Below are positions 25,021 through 33,329 of a DNA stretch of 64,000 nucleotides, one piece after another. Within the stretch, counting starts at the first letter, position 1. Each line of letters begins with the position of its first letter. The notes under the pieces were generated by a model. That model did not search any database and was not told the origin of the DNA. It saw only the letters and a program-made list of their open reading frames with translations. The stretch lies in NCBI RefSeq assembly GCF_000215995.1, contig NC_015680.1, positions 1,563,160 to 1,627,159 of the forward strand, given 5' to 3'. This DNA is from Pyrococcus yayanosii CH1. Lineage in GTDB: Archaea > Methanobacteriota_B > Thermococci > Thermococcales > Thermococcaceae. Made by a program: the position numbers and the translations under genes.

Positions 25021-25561
25021 AGAGCGCCCTCCTATCGATTCTCTCCTTAAACAGCTCGTAGAGGAAGAAAGCATCCTCTACATCCTTGTCGGAGCCTAGG
25101 TAGAGTTTATAAGCTATTTGTAGTTCTATCGGCGATATGTAGATTGTCCTGCCGTTGAACTCAACGGGAATTCTACCATCAATCGCCTCCTTATGGAATT
25201 CATCCTTAGGAAACTTCATCTCCGCGTTCGGGATTATCTCACCCTTTCGAGCCATCCTTATCCCAAGCCCCTCGGCCAGCATTTCATAGAGGCCCTCACA
25301 GTTCTCTGGGTTTAGAAACTCAAAGCCTGACCTTTCCGCATCTTCACACATTCGCATAAATTCGTCCTTTGGAAGAGGCTCGATTACGAAGTCCACATCT
25401 TCAGTACCCCGTGAACGGCCGAGGAGAATCATGACGTACCCGCTAACTATGACGTACCGAGCGTGCTTCTCAACTACGTTCACAACGTCGAGCACGAACT
25501 TGTCTAATTCACTGAGCTCGCGGTTGAGGATTATCTTGTCTTCTCTAATCTCAATGCCCAT
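24980..25561 (-). CDS. AbiEii/MNT-like nucleotidyltransferase domain protein
   Basis: About 193 residues from the ATG at 25561 (GTG at 25570 possible). YVIVSGYVMILLGRSRGTED followed by VDFVIEPL matches the G-x6-G-x2-R-x-T-x-D-x-D pattern of DUF1814/AbiEii-type nucleotidyltransferases, with the two metal aspartates present. IYISPIELQIAYKLYLGSDKDVEDA is typical of the C-terminal half. Such enzymes act as toxins that modify tRNA or as antitoxins. A further TA-like element directly upstream of rmlA. Confidence 0.72.
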   Translation of the reverse strand: MGIEIREDKIILNRELSELDKFVLDVVNVVEKHARYVIVSGYVMILLGRSRGTEDVDFVIEPLPKDEFMRMCEDAERSGFEFLNPENCEGLYEMLAEGLGIRMARKGEIIPNAEMKFPKDEFHKEAIDGRIPVEFNGRTIYISPIELQIAYKLYLGSDKDVEDAFFLYELFKERIDRRALYEYAKRLGVEIQF

Positions 25562-25570
25562 AGGCCTCAC

Positions 25571-25917
25571 CGAATTTTGATCAGCATCCTATTTAGTCCT
25601 TTTGGAGGATGTATCTTAGAGAGTGACGTTTTGCCATCTTAAATTAATCAAGGGTACGGAAATTACACGAGGGTGACACTGCACCGTTGCTGACAATTTT
25701 TGTCACCATTTGACGTCATTTGTTAGGCGACGCATTTTTCTTTTGGTCGACATTCTTAATCATAAGCTCTCGACTGTTTGCGTAAGTTTTTTACGCAAAC
25801 TCTAAACGGAAATGATAATAATATTAGGTATATTATGCGTGGGTATCAAAAATGTATTCATGCTTGGAAAAAATTGTCCTGACAAATAATGTCAGGATAA
25901 AGTGAGCCTTATTAACG
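25571..25917. promoter_or_regulatory. 347-base regulatory gap with several dyads
   Basis: No gene seen. It contains TGACAATTTTTGTCA (25691-25705), TGACGTCA (25711-25718), an inverted repeat with 10-base arms GTTTGCGTAA/TTACGCAAAC (25776-25785 and 25791-25800), a TATA-like GGTATATTATG near 25830-25840 and TGACAAATAATGTCA (25880-25894). A further dyad overlaps the start of the next gene. AT-rich. Confidence 0.6.
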
Positions 25918-25936
25918 TTGATGACGAATAATGTCA
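25880..25936 (+). promoter_or_regulatory. paired operator-like dyads at the start of the coiled-coil gene
   Basis: TGACAAATAATGTCA (25880-25894, with CC/GG extending the arms) and TGACGAATAATGTCA (25922-25936) differ at one base. Their centres are 42 bases apart, four helical turns, so proteins bound to both would lie on the same face of the helix. The second covers the first codons of the gene. Arrangement suggests autoregulation or cooperative repression (inference). Confidence 0.65.
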
Positions 25937-27261
25937 TGGTGTCTAGAATGAGAGACACCTTAAGGCTTATCTCAAGGCTTATTGAGTTGACAAGAAAGGG
26001 CTACATTGAGGATTATGAGAGAGAAGAAGTATCTAAGATATTGAGGGAGCTTAAGGCCGGAGGGTTTACGAGCGAGGAGATCGTGTTTTTAATGAATAGA
26101 GCGTTCAGTGCCTCGTGGGTGAGATCGCTTACGGCAGGCACTAGAAAGGAGAGCGAAAAGCACAAGGAGGCTGTCCTTAAGCTTCTGGTTTGGTTCATAA
26201 TAACATCAGAGAAGGCGGGAGGTATAGGAAATGTTGTACGGCTCCTGCACTACCTTGGCAATCATGAAATCTGCGCAGTAAATGTAATCTCCCTGCTGGA
26301 AGAGGTTGAAGATGGCGGAATCGACATTAACGACCTGATAGAAGTCTTGAGGCTAGCAAACTCGGTGGGGAGCCTTTATGTCCTCAAGCAAGTCCTAGAA
26401 ACTATGAAGGAAGGAGATGAGATTATTCTCACCGACCTTTTACCGCTCCTCAAGGTCGCTCAAGAATATGGTGTCGACGAGGTTGTCAGCCTTATTAAAG
26501 CTAGGAAGAATGTTGAAGAGGAAGTTGAAATGCTCCGCTATGAAGTTGAGATGCTCAAAAAGAGGCGAGATGCCCTAAAGGAAGAAGTTGATGAGCTCAA
26601 GAGGAAAAAGGAATGGATAGCCAAGGAGTACTCTGCTTTAACTCAAAAGTACAGGGAGTTTTCAAATGTCGTGAGCATCGTGAAGGAGCTCGTATTTAAC
26701 AGAAATATCTCCACAAAAACGCTTTATCACCTAGCGAAGATTTTGGAGACTGTCGGCCCGGAAGAGGTCGCTGACATAGCTTTGGATGTGAAAAGGGTGA
26801 GAGAGTTGAGGATAGAGGTTAGGGAACTGGAAGAGAGAAAGAAAAGGCTAGTAAAACAAGTGGAAACGCTTGAAGCTGCAAAGGAAAAGGTCCAAGATGA
26901 GCTCATAAAGATTGGGAGGGAATTTGCAAAGATTTGGATAGAGATTGGCAGGGATTATGGGGAGTTAGTTGACGACATGTTCAAGAAGGCTAAAGAGTAT
27001 ACCTTCACCCTTGGGCTCCTTGAAGCCTTACACACCCTCTTGTATTCCCAAGATGTTGAGACCCTTAGAAGTGTTCCTATATACGTTGATTTCATGTTGT
27101 TAGAGGCCATTGAGAGGCATGTAAAAGCTCTAGGAGAAAATCCTTCTATTACGACGCTTTCCTTTGAGATAAGTGGTAAGCATGAAAATTTTAAGGGCAC
27201 CGTAAGATTATTGACACTGCTTAGACTTGTTAGACAGGCACTGGTCAAGATAAATAGATAA
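25921..27261 (+). CDS. orphan coiled-coil protein
   Basis: 446 residues from the ATG at 25921; later starts at ATG 25936 or 25948 are possible and no good ribosome site is seen. Residues about 1-190 are mixed helical. About 195-250 form a heptad-like coiled coil (EEEVEMLRYEVEMLKKRRDA ...), about 290-340 a second one, and the last 100 residues are globular. No catalytic motif or membrane segment is apparent, and I do not recognise a family. The gene stands alone between the rml/TA region and the second copy of the 333-base repeat, with unusual dyads upstream. It may be a structural or scaffolding protein, or belong to an integrated element. Confidence 0.7.
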   Translation: MTNNVMVSRMRDTLRLISRLIELTRKGYIEDYEREEVSKILRELKAGGFTSEEIVFLMNRAFSASWVRSLTAGTRKESEKHKEAVLKLLVWFIITSEKAGGIGNVVRLLHYLGNHEICAVNVISLLEEVEDGGIDINDLIEVLRLANSVGSLYVLKQVLETMKEGDEIILTDLLPLLKVAQEYGVDEVVSLIKARKNVEEEVEMLRYEVEMLKKRRDALKEEVDELKRKKEWIAKEYSALTQKYREFSNVVSIVKELVFNRNISTKTLYHLAKILETVGPEEVADIALDVKRVRELRIEVRELEERKKRLVKQVETLEAAKEKVQDELIKIGREFAKIWIEIGRDYGELVDDMFKKAKEYTFTLGLLEALHTLLYSQDVETLRSVPIYVDFMLLEAIERHVKALGENPSITTLSFEISGKHENFKGTVRLLTLLRLVRQALVKINR

Positions 27262-27551
27262 AGCAATGAAGCTTCTACTATCTAGGGACATTCAAGAAAC
27301 AATCTTGACATATTCCCTAGTAACCTATCTTCAAGCTCCCGATATTTTGTCTCAGTCTTGTCTACTTGCAATGTGGATTGCCATTCCCTTATTTCCTTCT
27401 CCTTTTGTCAAGGAGTCTACCGTAACGACGGGCATGCTAGAAGCCTTTGCTTCCAGAACAGAGGTTCCCAAATCCCTCCCAGATCACAGAGGGGATGCTT
27501 ATATATATGTATTACATATATGTATTACAAATATATCTGCAGGTGAATTAC
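27262..27551. other. 290-base gap, probably decayed sequence
   Basis: No intact gene. On the minus strand a short open stretch (about 27400 to 27290) reads KEIREWQSTLQVDKTETKYR and RELEDRLLGNMSRLF, coiled-coil-like but without a credible start. It may be a gene remnant. At the right end (27500-27535) lie two copies of ATGTATTACA followed by AATATAT, resembling the promoter-operator of the vapBC at 21227 and belonging to the vapB remnant that follows. Confidence 0.35.
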
Positions 27552-27680
27552 GTGGGGAATGTTATTAGTATTCGTGTTCTGCCGGAGATCAAGCAAGAGA
27601 TGGATAGGTTAAAGGGGGAGGTTAACTGGAGTGAGGAAATTAGGGAATTTGCTGGCGGTGGAGAAAAAGCTAGGAGTTGA
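27552..27680 (+). pseudogene. VapB antitoxin, 5' fragment cut by the repeat
   Basis: From GTG 27552: VISIRVLPEIKQEMDRLKGE then VNWSEEIREF, the ribbon-helix-helix half of a VapB like that at 20993. After EEIREF, at 27651, the sequence switches to the 3' end of the flippase gene (copy 2 of the direct repeat) and the frame ends at 27680. The toxin-binding tail and any vapC are gone. Direct evidence of a recombination junction. Confidence 0.75.
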
Positions 27681-27983
27681 TTTAGGGATGATAAAAAGGG
27701 TTTTGAGGAGGTTTGTTTAGAGCTTGCCTTTTAGTTTCAGGTTTTTGATTGCCTTTTTAAGCTTTTCATCCTCTTGTTTTTTCTCGTAGTAGCTTGGATC
27801 AACATATTTTGGCTTCCTTTTAGCAAATTCTGAATCCTCTTCGAATATTTCCATTAAAACTCTTCCGTCCATGTCATTTGGAATTGGTAGTCCAAAGATG
27901 TGAAGGATTGTCGGAGCTATGTCGTAAATTTTTGCGTTTTCAATTTTGTAGCCTTTTTTGATGCCTGGGCCATAGGCGAGGAA
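27651..27983. repeat. direct repeat, copy 2 (first copy 8132-8464)
   Basis: Carries a 69-base flippase 3' end without the rest of that gene, and the 3' end of a phosphodiesterase gene joined to a different phosphodiesterase 5' part. The left junction is in a vapB gene and the right junction is inside the reading frame of the pseudogene 27717-29339. Confidence 0.95.
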
Positions 27984-29339
27984 AATTCCATTTAGTCTAT
28001 GTGCCGGTGTGCCTCGTCGAAAAGGGTTTTTCTTCAAATAATGGTCTGTCAAAGTTGTCCTCGATTATAACACACCTCCAGTCGTTTATTGTGAAAATTA
28101 TATCAGGTAAAAGGTGGACTTTCTCTCCAGAGTAAAGTTTTTTAGGCTCAAATATTTGGACATTGACTTTTTTTCCAATGTCATTACTCAGATTCATAAG
28201 GTCATGCATCAATTTCTCTTTTATTTCTTCTCTTTCTCTTTCGTTTTGAGCATTTATGTAAATAGCACCAAAGGGAATTGTGTGCCCTAAACAATACGCT
28301 TTACTTTTTTCGAAGTTAACTTCATCAGCGATGTTTGTTCTTAGCACGTTTCCAACGTTTTTTCTTGTTTTAGCAGGAATCAACTTCTTTATTGGGGTTT
28401 TTGCCACGATTATGGCAGTCTTATACACAAACTTTTTGATAAGCTTCTTAATGTCTCTTTTCCTAACCAGCAGATATCCCTTCATAATAAGCCATTTTGC
28501 CAAGTTGAACGTTTGGTCGTTGGGACCAAATCCATGATCTGAGACGAGAAACACAATGGTATCTTTTGGAATTATGCCCAAAATATTTCCAAGTATCTTA
28601 TCTATCCTCTGCCAGAATTTGACGAACTCTTCATTATATTTTGGAGATGTCTGGGGATCGTACATTGGATGGGTTTCATCTATGTGCCTCCAGATTATAT
28701 GTTGCATCCAGTCCGTAGCGGAAAACACCAAGAATAACGCGTTCCATTCTTTATTTTTAACCAATAATAAACCCACTTCTCAAACCTATCTAAAAATCTG
28801 TTTAAGTCAGATATAAACAAATCAAGGTCCTCATACTTTTTGTTGTGATAGTCAACATAGATTTCATATTTTCCAGCAGCTTGTTCCAATTCTTTTTTTA
28901 AAGATAATGGATATGTGATATCATCATCCGGAGAAGAACCCAATCCAGAAATCATGAAGCCATTCACCTTATATGGGGGAAAGAGCATAGGGTAATTGAA
29001 GATGCCAACCTTTTTGCCTGCTTTGCTTAAATAATCCCAGAAAGAATGTCCCTTAAAATCTGAAGAGGATGTGGGATACAATTTTTGAGTTGCATCTTTT
29101 CGATTTAGGAAGTCTATTATCCCAGTTTTTCCTGGAGTTTTCCCCGTTGCCAAAGAAAGCCAAGCACCACCAGTAACTGGGGGTATAGTAGATCCCAGAA
29201 CTCCATAGCTTCCTTTTTTAACTAATCTTTCTAGAGTTGAAAGGTTTCCTTCATTTATTAGCGGCATTAGGACATCCCATGTTGCCCCATCGAGGCCAAT
29301 AATTAGTAGCTTTTGGGCACTGCTCATAGAATATTTCAC
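27717..29339 (-). pseudogene. chimeric, frameshifted alkaline-phosphatase-superfamily gene
   Basis: Three consecutive reading pieces: 29339 to about 28757 (MSSAQKLLIIGLDGATWD, nucleophile region STIPPVTGGAWLSLATGK), about 28757 to 27997 (FSATDWMQHIIWRHID, VFLVSDHGFGP), and about 28005 to 27717 (NGIFLAYGPGIKKGYK). The first break is at an A5 run (28754-28758; one more A restores the frame). The second is at GGCACATAG (27997-28005; two more bases restore it). All family residues are present when joined, so inactivation looks recent. The last 89 codons are identical to those of the gene at 8198. Confidence 0.85.
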
Positions 29340-29407
29340 CTGAATATTCAGAGAAAGGCAATACTTTTAAATTTTTGGCCTTCTAATGATTTTGGGGGTG
29401 CAGTTTA

Positions 29408-30379
29408 GTGTTCCCTCGTGTCTCTATCATCATCCTCAATTGGAATGGATGGAGGGATACGATTGAGTGTTTGGAATCTGTTTATCGGATTACTTATCCC
29501 AATTATGATGTTATTGTTGTTGACAATGGTTCAAAGGATAATTCAATCCAAAAAATTAAAGAGTATGCGGAAGGAAAAATTAAAGTTCATTCGAAGTTTT
29601 TTGACTATAATCCGAATAACAAGCCGATTAGGGTTTTTGAGGTTAGCGAGGATGACGCAAAAAAAGGAAAGTTCAATAGACCACTTTACGAAAAATTTGA
29701 TGTCAATAGAAGGATGATTTTAATTAAGAATAGAGACAACTACGGCTTCGCTGGTGGAAACAATGTTGGAATAAAATTCGCACTGAGCGTTTTAAATCCT
29801 GATTATGTAATGCTTTTGAATAATGATACTGTTGTTGATAAAAAATTCTTAGATGAGCTTGTTAAAGTTGCAGAAAGTGATAAAAAAATTGGGATTGCTG
29901 GACCTCTTATTTTGTATTATGATCATCCAACCATTGTCTGGGCTTTTGGTACTGTAGCTCTGAGGGGAAAACCAAAAAGCTACATCTTGTACACTCCTAT
30001 TGAGGTTCCATGGGTAATTGGATGCGCCCTCCTTCTTAAGGCAGATTTACTACGTAGTGTTGGCTTGCTAGATGAAAACATATTCTTATATGGAGAAGAA
30101 TATGATTTATGTCTCAGGGCGAGAAGCCAGAGCTACTATTTATATGCTGTTCCAACTTCCACAGTGATCCATAAAGAAAAAATGGATTATATCCTGGACA
30201 AACCTTATAAATTATACTATGAACTAAAACATTTTCCATATGTTCTCAGAAAGAATTATATGGGAGCAAACTTCGCTTATGTATTTCTCAGATATTATCT
30301 TGGTGGAACAATTCTAAAAAAGAGTTTACTTATTTTAAAATTATTAAAAAATCAAAAAAAAGAGAAGTGCAAAAGATAA
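29408..30379 (+). CDS. GT2 glycosyltransferase (shares its N-terminal half with 13695-14768)
   Basis: 323 residues from the GTG at 29408, after GGGGGTGC. VSIIILNWNGWRDTIE, VVDNGSKDN, LLNNDTVVD and the acceptor-side ILYGEEYDLCLRAR-like segment (FLYGEEYDLCLRA) are visible. A basic hydrophobic C-terminus follows. Residues 1-140 match the GT2 at 13695 almost completely, while the remainder is a different acceptor half, suggesting a different acceptor for the same donor sugar. Divergent from the phosphodiesterase pseudogene, with a TATA-like CTTTTAAATTT at about 29364. Confidence 0.86.
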   Translation: MFPRVSIIILNWNGWRDTIECLESVYRITYPNYDVIVVDNGSKDNSIQKIKEYAEGKIKVHSKFFDYNPNNKPIRVFEVSEDDAKKGKFNRPLYEKFDVNRRMILIKNRDNYGFAGGNNVGIKFALSVLNPDYVMLLNNDTVVDKKFLDELVKVAESDKKIGIAGPLILYYDHPTIVWAFGTVALRGKPKSYILYTPIEVPWVIGCALLLKADLLRSVGLLDENIFLYGEEYDLCLRARSQSYYLYAVPTSTVIHKEKMDYILDKPYKLYYELKHFPYVLRKNYMGANFAYVFLRYYLGGTILKKSLLILKLLKNQKKEKCKR

Positions 30380-30412
30380 TCTCTGGTATATTTGAAGGCA
30401 TTATCTGGGTTC

Positions 30413-32218
30413 CTAACAAAAACTCATAGTAATGCTCTTGGACGAGTATATTATGTTGCAGTTACTGACATACAACTGGGATTTTGTGAGGTCTTGCTCG
30501 TTGGGCAAAACAATTCTTTGGGGAAATACATCTTTTCCCATCCATACTGCTCTATTTTTAAGTTCTAATCTAAAGACTATAATTTGATCATGTTTTCCAA
30601 GGAGAGATCTGTTAAAGTAATCAGGCCAACTAGGGTTGCCAATATGTAAACTGTAATACCTATCTGCGGCAATTTTAATGTTTTCTGGGACAAAATTATT
30701 AATAAACTCAATACTCGAGAACTCCGAATATGTAAAGCTGTCTCTGGGCCAGTAGTGTTTGAGGAAAGGATTGTCAATATTCCATGTGGGACTAAACACA
30801 CCTAAGCTTATGAGAACCAAAATGATGATGGTTATAGAGGTTATCTGTAATGTCCTACTTTTTGTTAATATTATTGCTATTAAAAAAATTGCAAGGCTAA
30901 TAAAGACACTATCCAAAATTTCCATATAATACCAAAATCTATGTGCAATAGGAGCTAAAGAAGGTAAAGTAAATGAGGATAACCCCATAACAGTCATCCC
31001 TCCAGCTATTACCAAGAAAGAAAAAGATTGAACCCTCTTGTCCTTTAAAAGTACAAATAGCATTCCAATGCTAGCCATACTAGTATACACAATCAGCCCC
31101 ATCCTTCTTAATATAGGATAAAACCACGGGAGACCACTTTTACTGAGATTGCTACTGTACAACTTTGTGCCGATAAAAAGATCCGAGATTGCAATCTTAA
31201 GAATGCCAATCAGTTTATATCCATGTATCTTTGAAATTAAAAACCAATAAAATATCCCCGCAGTGACTATTAGGAGGATGAGGCCCAAGGCTTGATGCTC
31301 ACGTTGAGGAGTATACCTTAACCCTAATATGACACTGTAAAATGCAATTACAGTAAATATCAAAAAGGCATATCCAATGGTATGAGTGATTAATAAAATA
31401 ATTGTTAGAAATACAAAAAGAAATGCTCGCTTATGATTAAATCCGTTTGGTAAGCTTTGATACAGCAACAAGAGACATATCATAACAAATGAGAGTGCTA
31501 GGGTGTTGGGCACTATGCTCTTTCCGATCATATCAAGCACATTGTCTGATAATGCAACAAATAGTGCGGATAATAGCCCGATTTTGGTGGAATACATTTT
31601 GCTTGATATAAGATAAATGATAGTTGCTTCAATTATCAATGTTACAACACCTATAGAAAGAAAAGACGCTATTTTGTAATTTAATTTTAGAAGGATGTAC
31701 ATTGTTGCTATTATCAAATGCATTATTGGATAAAGATTATATGATTCATACCCATAATGTTTTGGAATTCTTCCGCTCCACAGTATGTTCTCAACTAAGT
31801 TTTTGTGAGACCATGGATCAAATCCTAATACTGTTGGGTAAAGAAAATTCTGTGTCATTGTAAGAATTACAGTGACCATAATTACTTGGAAAAGGATTAA
31901 GTAAACCCTTAAGGGAGATCTGATATCTGAACAGATTATTTCACCAACAACAACGATGGCCATTAAAATTGTAGATGCAAAGAATAAAATCGGGCGGGAA
32001 TATGGATCTGATCTATAATAGTATACTAGGATGGACCAAGCAAGTAAAACAAAGTATAAGGTAGATAATACCCTAAAAAGCCTAGTGTTAAAATAAGTTA
32101 TGTCTAAATTATTTATCTTATCACTAATTTGAGATGGATCTTGTATTTTTGTCGCAATATACGCCCCAAGGATGAGAAATCCAGTAGCTATTATCCCTAA
32201 AACAAATATCGGTGTCAT
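30413..32218 (-). CDS. multi-pass membrane protein, GT-C glycosyltransferase-like
   Basis: 601 residues from the ATG at 32218, chosen for the AGGGTGAT site five bases upstream; an ATG at 32272 is in frame. There are about 12-14 membrane segments, then a soluble C-terminal part of about 120 residues (from PTWNIDNPFLKHYWP). LGFDPWSHKNLVENILWSG in an early loop resembles the acidic first-loop motif of GT-C enzymes such as STT3 (compare GFDPYFH in the AglB-like protein at 36881). It could be a polymerase, ligase or lipid-linked sugar transferase of the glycan pathway. Family not identified with certainty. Strongly AT-rich. Confidence 0.7.
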   Translation of the reverse strand: MTPIFVLGIIATGFLILGAYIATKIQDPSQISDKINNLDITYFNTRLFRVLSTLYFVLLAWSILVYYYRSDPYSRPILFFASTILMAIVVVGEIICSDIRSPLRVYLILFQVIMVTVILTMTQNFLYPTVLGFDPWSHKNLVENILWSGRIPKHYGYESYNLYPIMHLIIATMYILLKLNYKIASFLSIGVVTLIIEATIIYLISSKMYSTKIGLLSALFVALSDNVLDMIGKSIVPNTLALSFVMICLLLLYQSLPNGFNHKRAFLFVFLTIILLITHTIGYAFLIFTVIAFYSVILGLRYTPQREHQALGLILLIVTAGIFYWFLISKIHGYKLIGILKIAISDLFIGTKLYSSNLSKSGLPWFYPILRRMGLIVYTSMASIGMLFVLLKDKRVQSFSFLVIAGGMTVMGLSSFTLPSLAPIAHRFWYYMEILDSVFISLAIFLIAIILTKSRTLQITSITIIILVLISLGVFSPTWNIDNPFLKHYWPRDSFTYSEFSSIEFINNFVPENIKIAADRYYSLHIGNPSWPDYFNRSLLGKHDQIIVFRLELKNRAVWMGKDVFPQRIVLPNEQDLTKSQLYVSNCNIIYSSKSITMSFC

Positions 32219-32294
32219 AAGGATCACCCTAACGAATAAATTTTCATAATTTGAGTTTTTACATACGGCCAAGTGAATCTTCTTGCATATTTTT

Positions 32295-33329
32295 TTATTT
32301 TATGCTCATTCCATTTTTTTCTAATCCTTCCAAAATTCTTTCCATTAAATCTTCTGGATTAGCAGGCTCGCTAAGTAACCCATACTCATCTGATATGATT
32401 ATTTTTTCACTTGCCCCATTTTTTGAAGCAATAACCGGTCTTCCACATGCCATGGCTTCAATCTGGACGATTCCAAAGCTTTCTCGCAGACTGGGGAGTA
32501 CAAGAATATCAGCAGCAGTTAACCAAATTGGTATCTCCTCCGGTGGCCTTAGTCCAACAAATTTGATATAACTTTTTAGACCTAGGCTCTGAGTATATCT
32601 CTCTAAATGCTCTTTTAATGTTCCGTCCCCAATTATAACACATAAAATATCATTTCTATTTTTGACAATCATGCTAACGGCTTCAATAAGATACTCAAGA
32701 CCCTTTTCCGGTTCCAGACGTCCAATACTTACTATTATCTTTTTATCCAATGGCAACCCGAGCTTCTTTCTACATTCTAACTTGTTGTAACCTTTAAACC
32801 TTTCAATGTCTATAAAATTGTAGACAACTACGACCTTTTCACTCTGAAGTCCATCTATTTGCAAAAGTTGTCTTTTCCAATACCCGGAGAGAGCAATTAT
32901 TTTGGAGGCCTCGGATAGTATGTATCGTCTGATCCCTTTTATGATCTCACTGCTCTGCCTGAACTCCACATGAAGCAGACTGGAGTGGATATGAAAAATA
33001 AACGGTATTCCTAATATTTTAACCCAGAGGCAATATGCGCTGTTTTCCCAGAAACTTACACCTTTCCCAATATGGGCGTGGAGGATTATCTTGTGCCCTT
33101 TCTTTTGATATTCTTTTATGACCTTTGAAAGCTCAACAAAATTAACAAAAAATCTTGTGATTTTTTTCAAAATTTCGCTTGTTAGATTTTTAGTTCTATC
33201 AACTTTATATGTTTCTATTCTCTCAACGATAACCCCTTCTTCATTTAATTTTCCCTCTAATGTCTTTCCATATGTTTGTATGCCCCCAATACCGGAAGGA
33301 ATTACATTTATAACTACTAAATTTTTCAT
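32295..33329 (-). CDS. GT4 (GT-B fold) glycosyltransferase
   Basis: 344 residues from the ATG at 33329, after GGAGGGTTAT. N-terminal SGIGGIQTYGKTLEG with the glycine-rich loop, and IIVSIGRLEPEKGLEYLIEA, VIIGDGTLKEHLE and the donor-binding ESFGIVQIEAMACGRPVIAS (E-x7-E). It is complete and typical of family 4. It overlaps the stop of the upstream sulfatase-like gene by one base or so, so it is translationally coupled. Sugar specificity unknown. Confidence 0.9.
   Translation of the reverse strand: MKNLVVINVIPSGIGGIQTYGKTLEGKLNEEGVIVERIETYKVDRTKNLTSEILKKITRFFVNFVELSKVIKEYQKKGHKIILHAHIGKGVSFWENSAYCLWVKILGIPFIFHIHSSLLHVEFRQSSEIIKGIRRYILSEASKIIALSGYWKRQLLQIDGLQSEKVVVVYNFIDIERFKGYNKLECRKKLGLPLDKKIIVSIGRLEPEKGLEYLIEAVSMIVKNRNDILCVIIGDGTLKEHLERYTQSLGLKSYIKFVGLRPPEEIPIWLTAADILVLPSLRESFGIVQIEAMACGRPVIASKNGASEKIIISDEYGLLSEPANPEDLMERILEGLEKNGMSIK

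Noticed and set aside
27266-27568. 100-codon plus-strand open frame after the coiled-coil gene
   Set aside because: Low-complexity translation without motifs; the region reads better as decayed sequence followed by the vapB promoter.
28750-28770. Programmed -1 frameshift at TTAAAAATAAAG in the phosphodiesterase pseudogene
   Set aside because: The A run could slip, but a second, unrelated frame break near 28000 and the chimeric 3' end make simple inactivation more likely.
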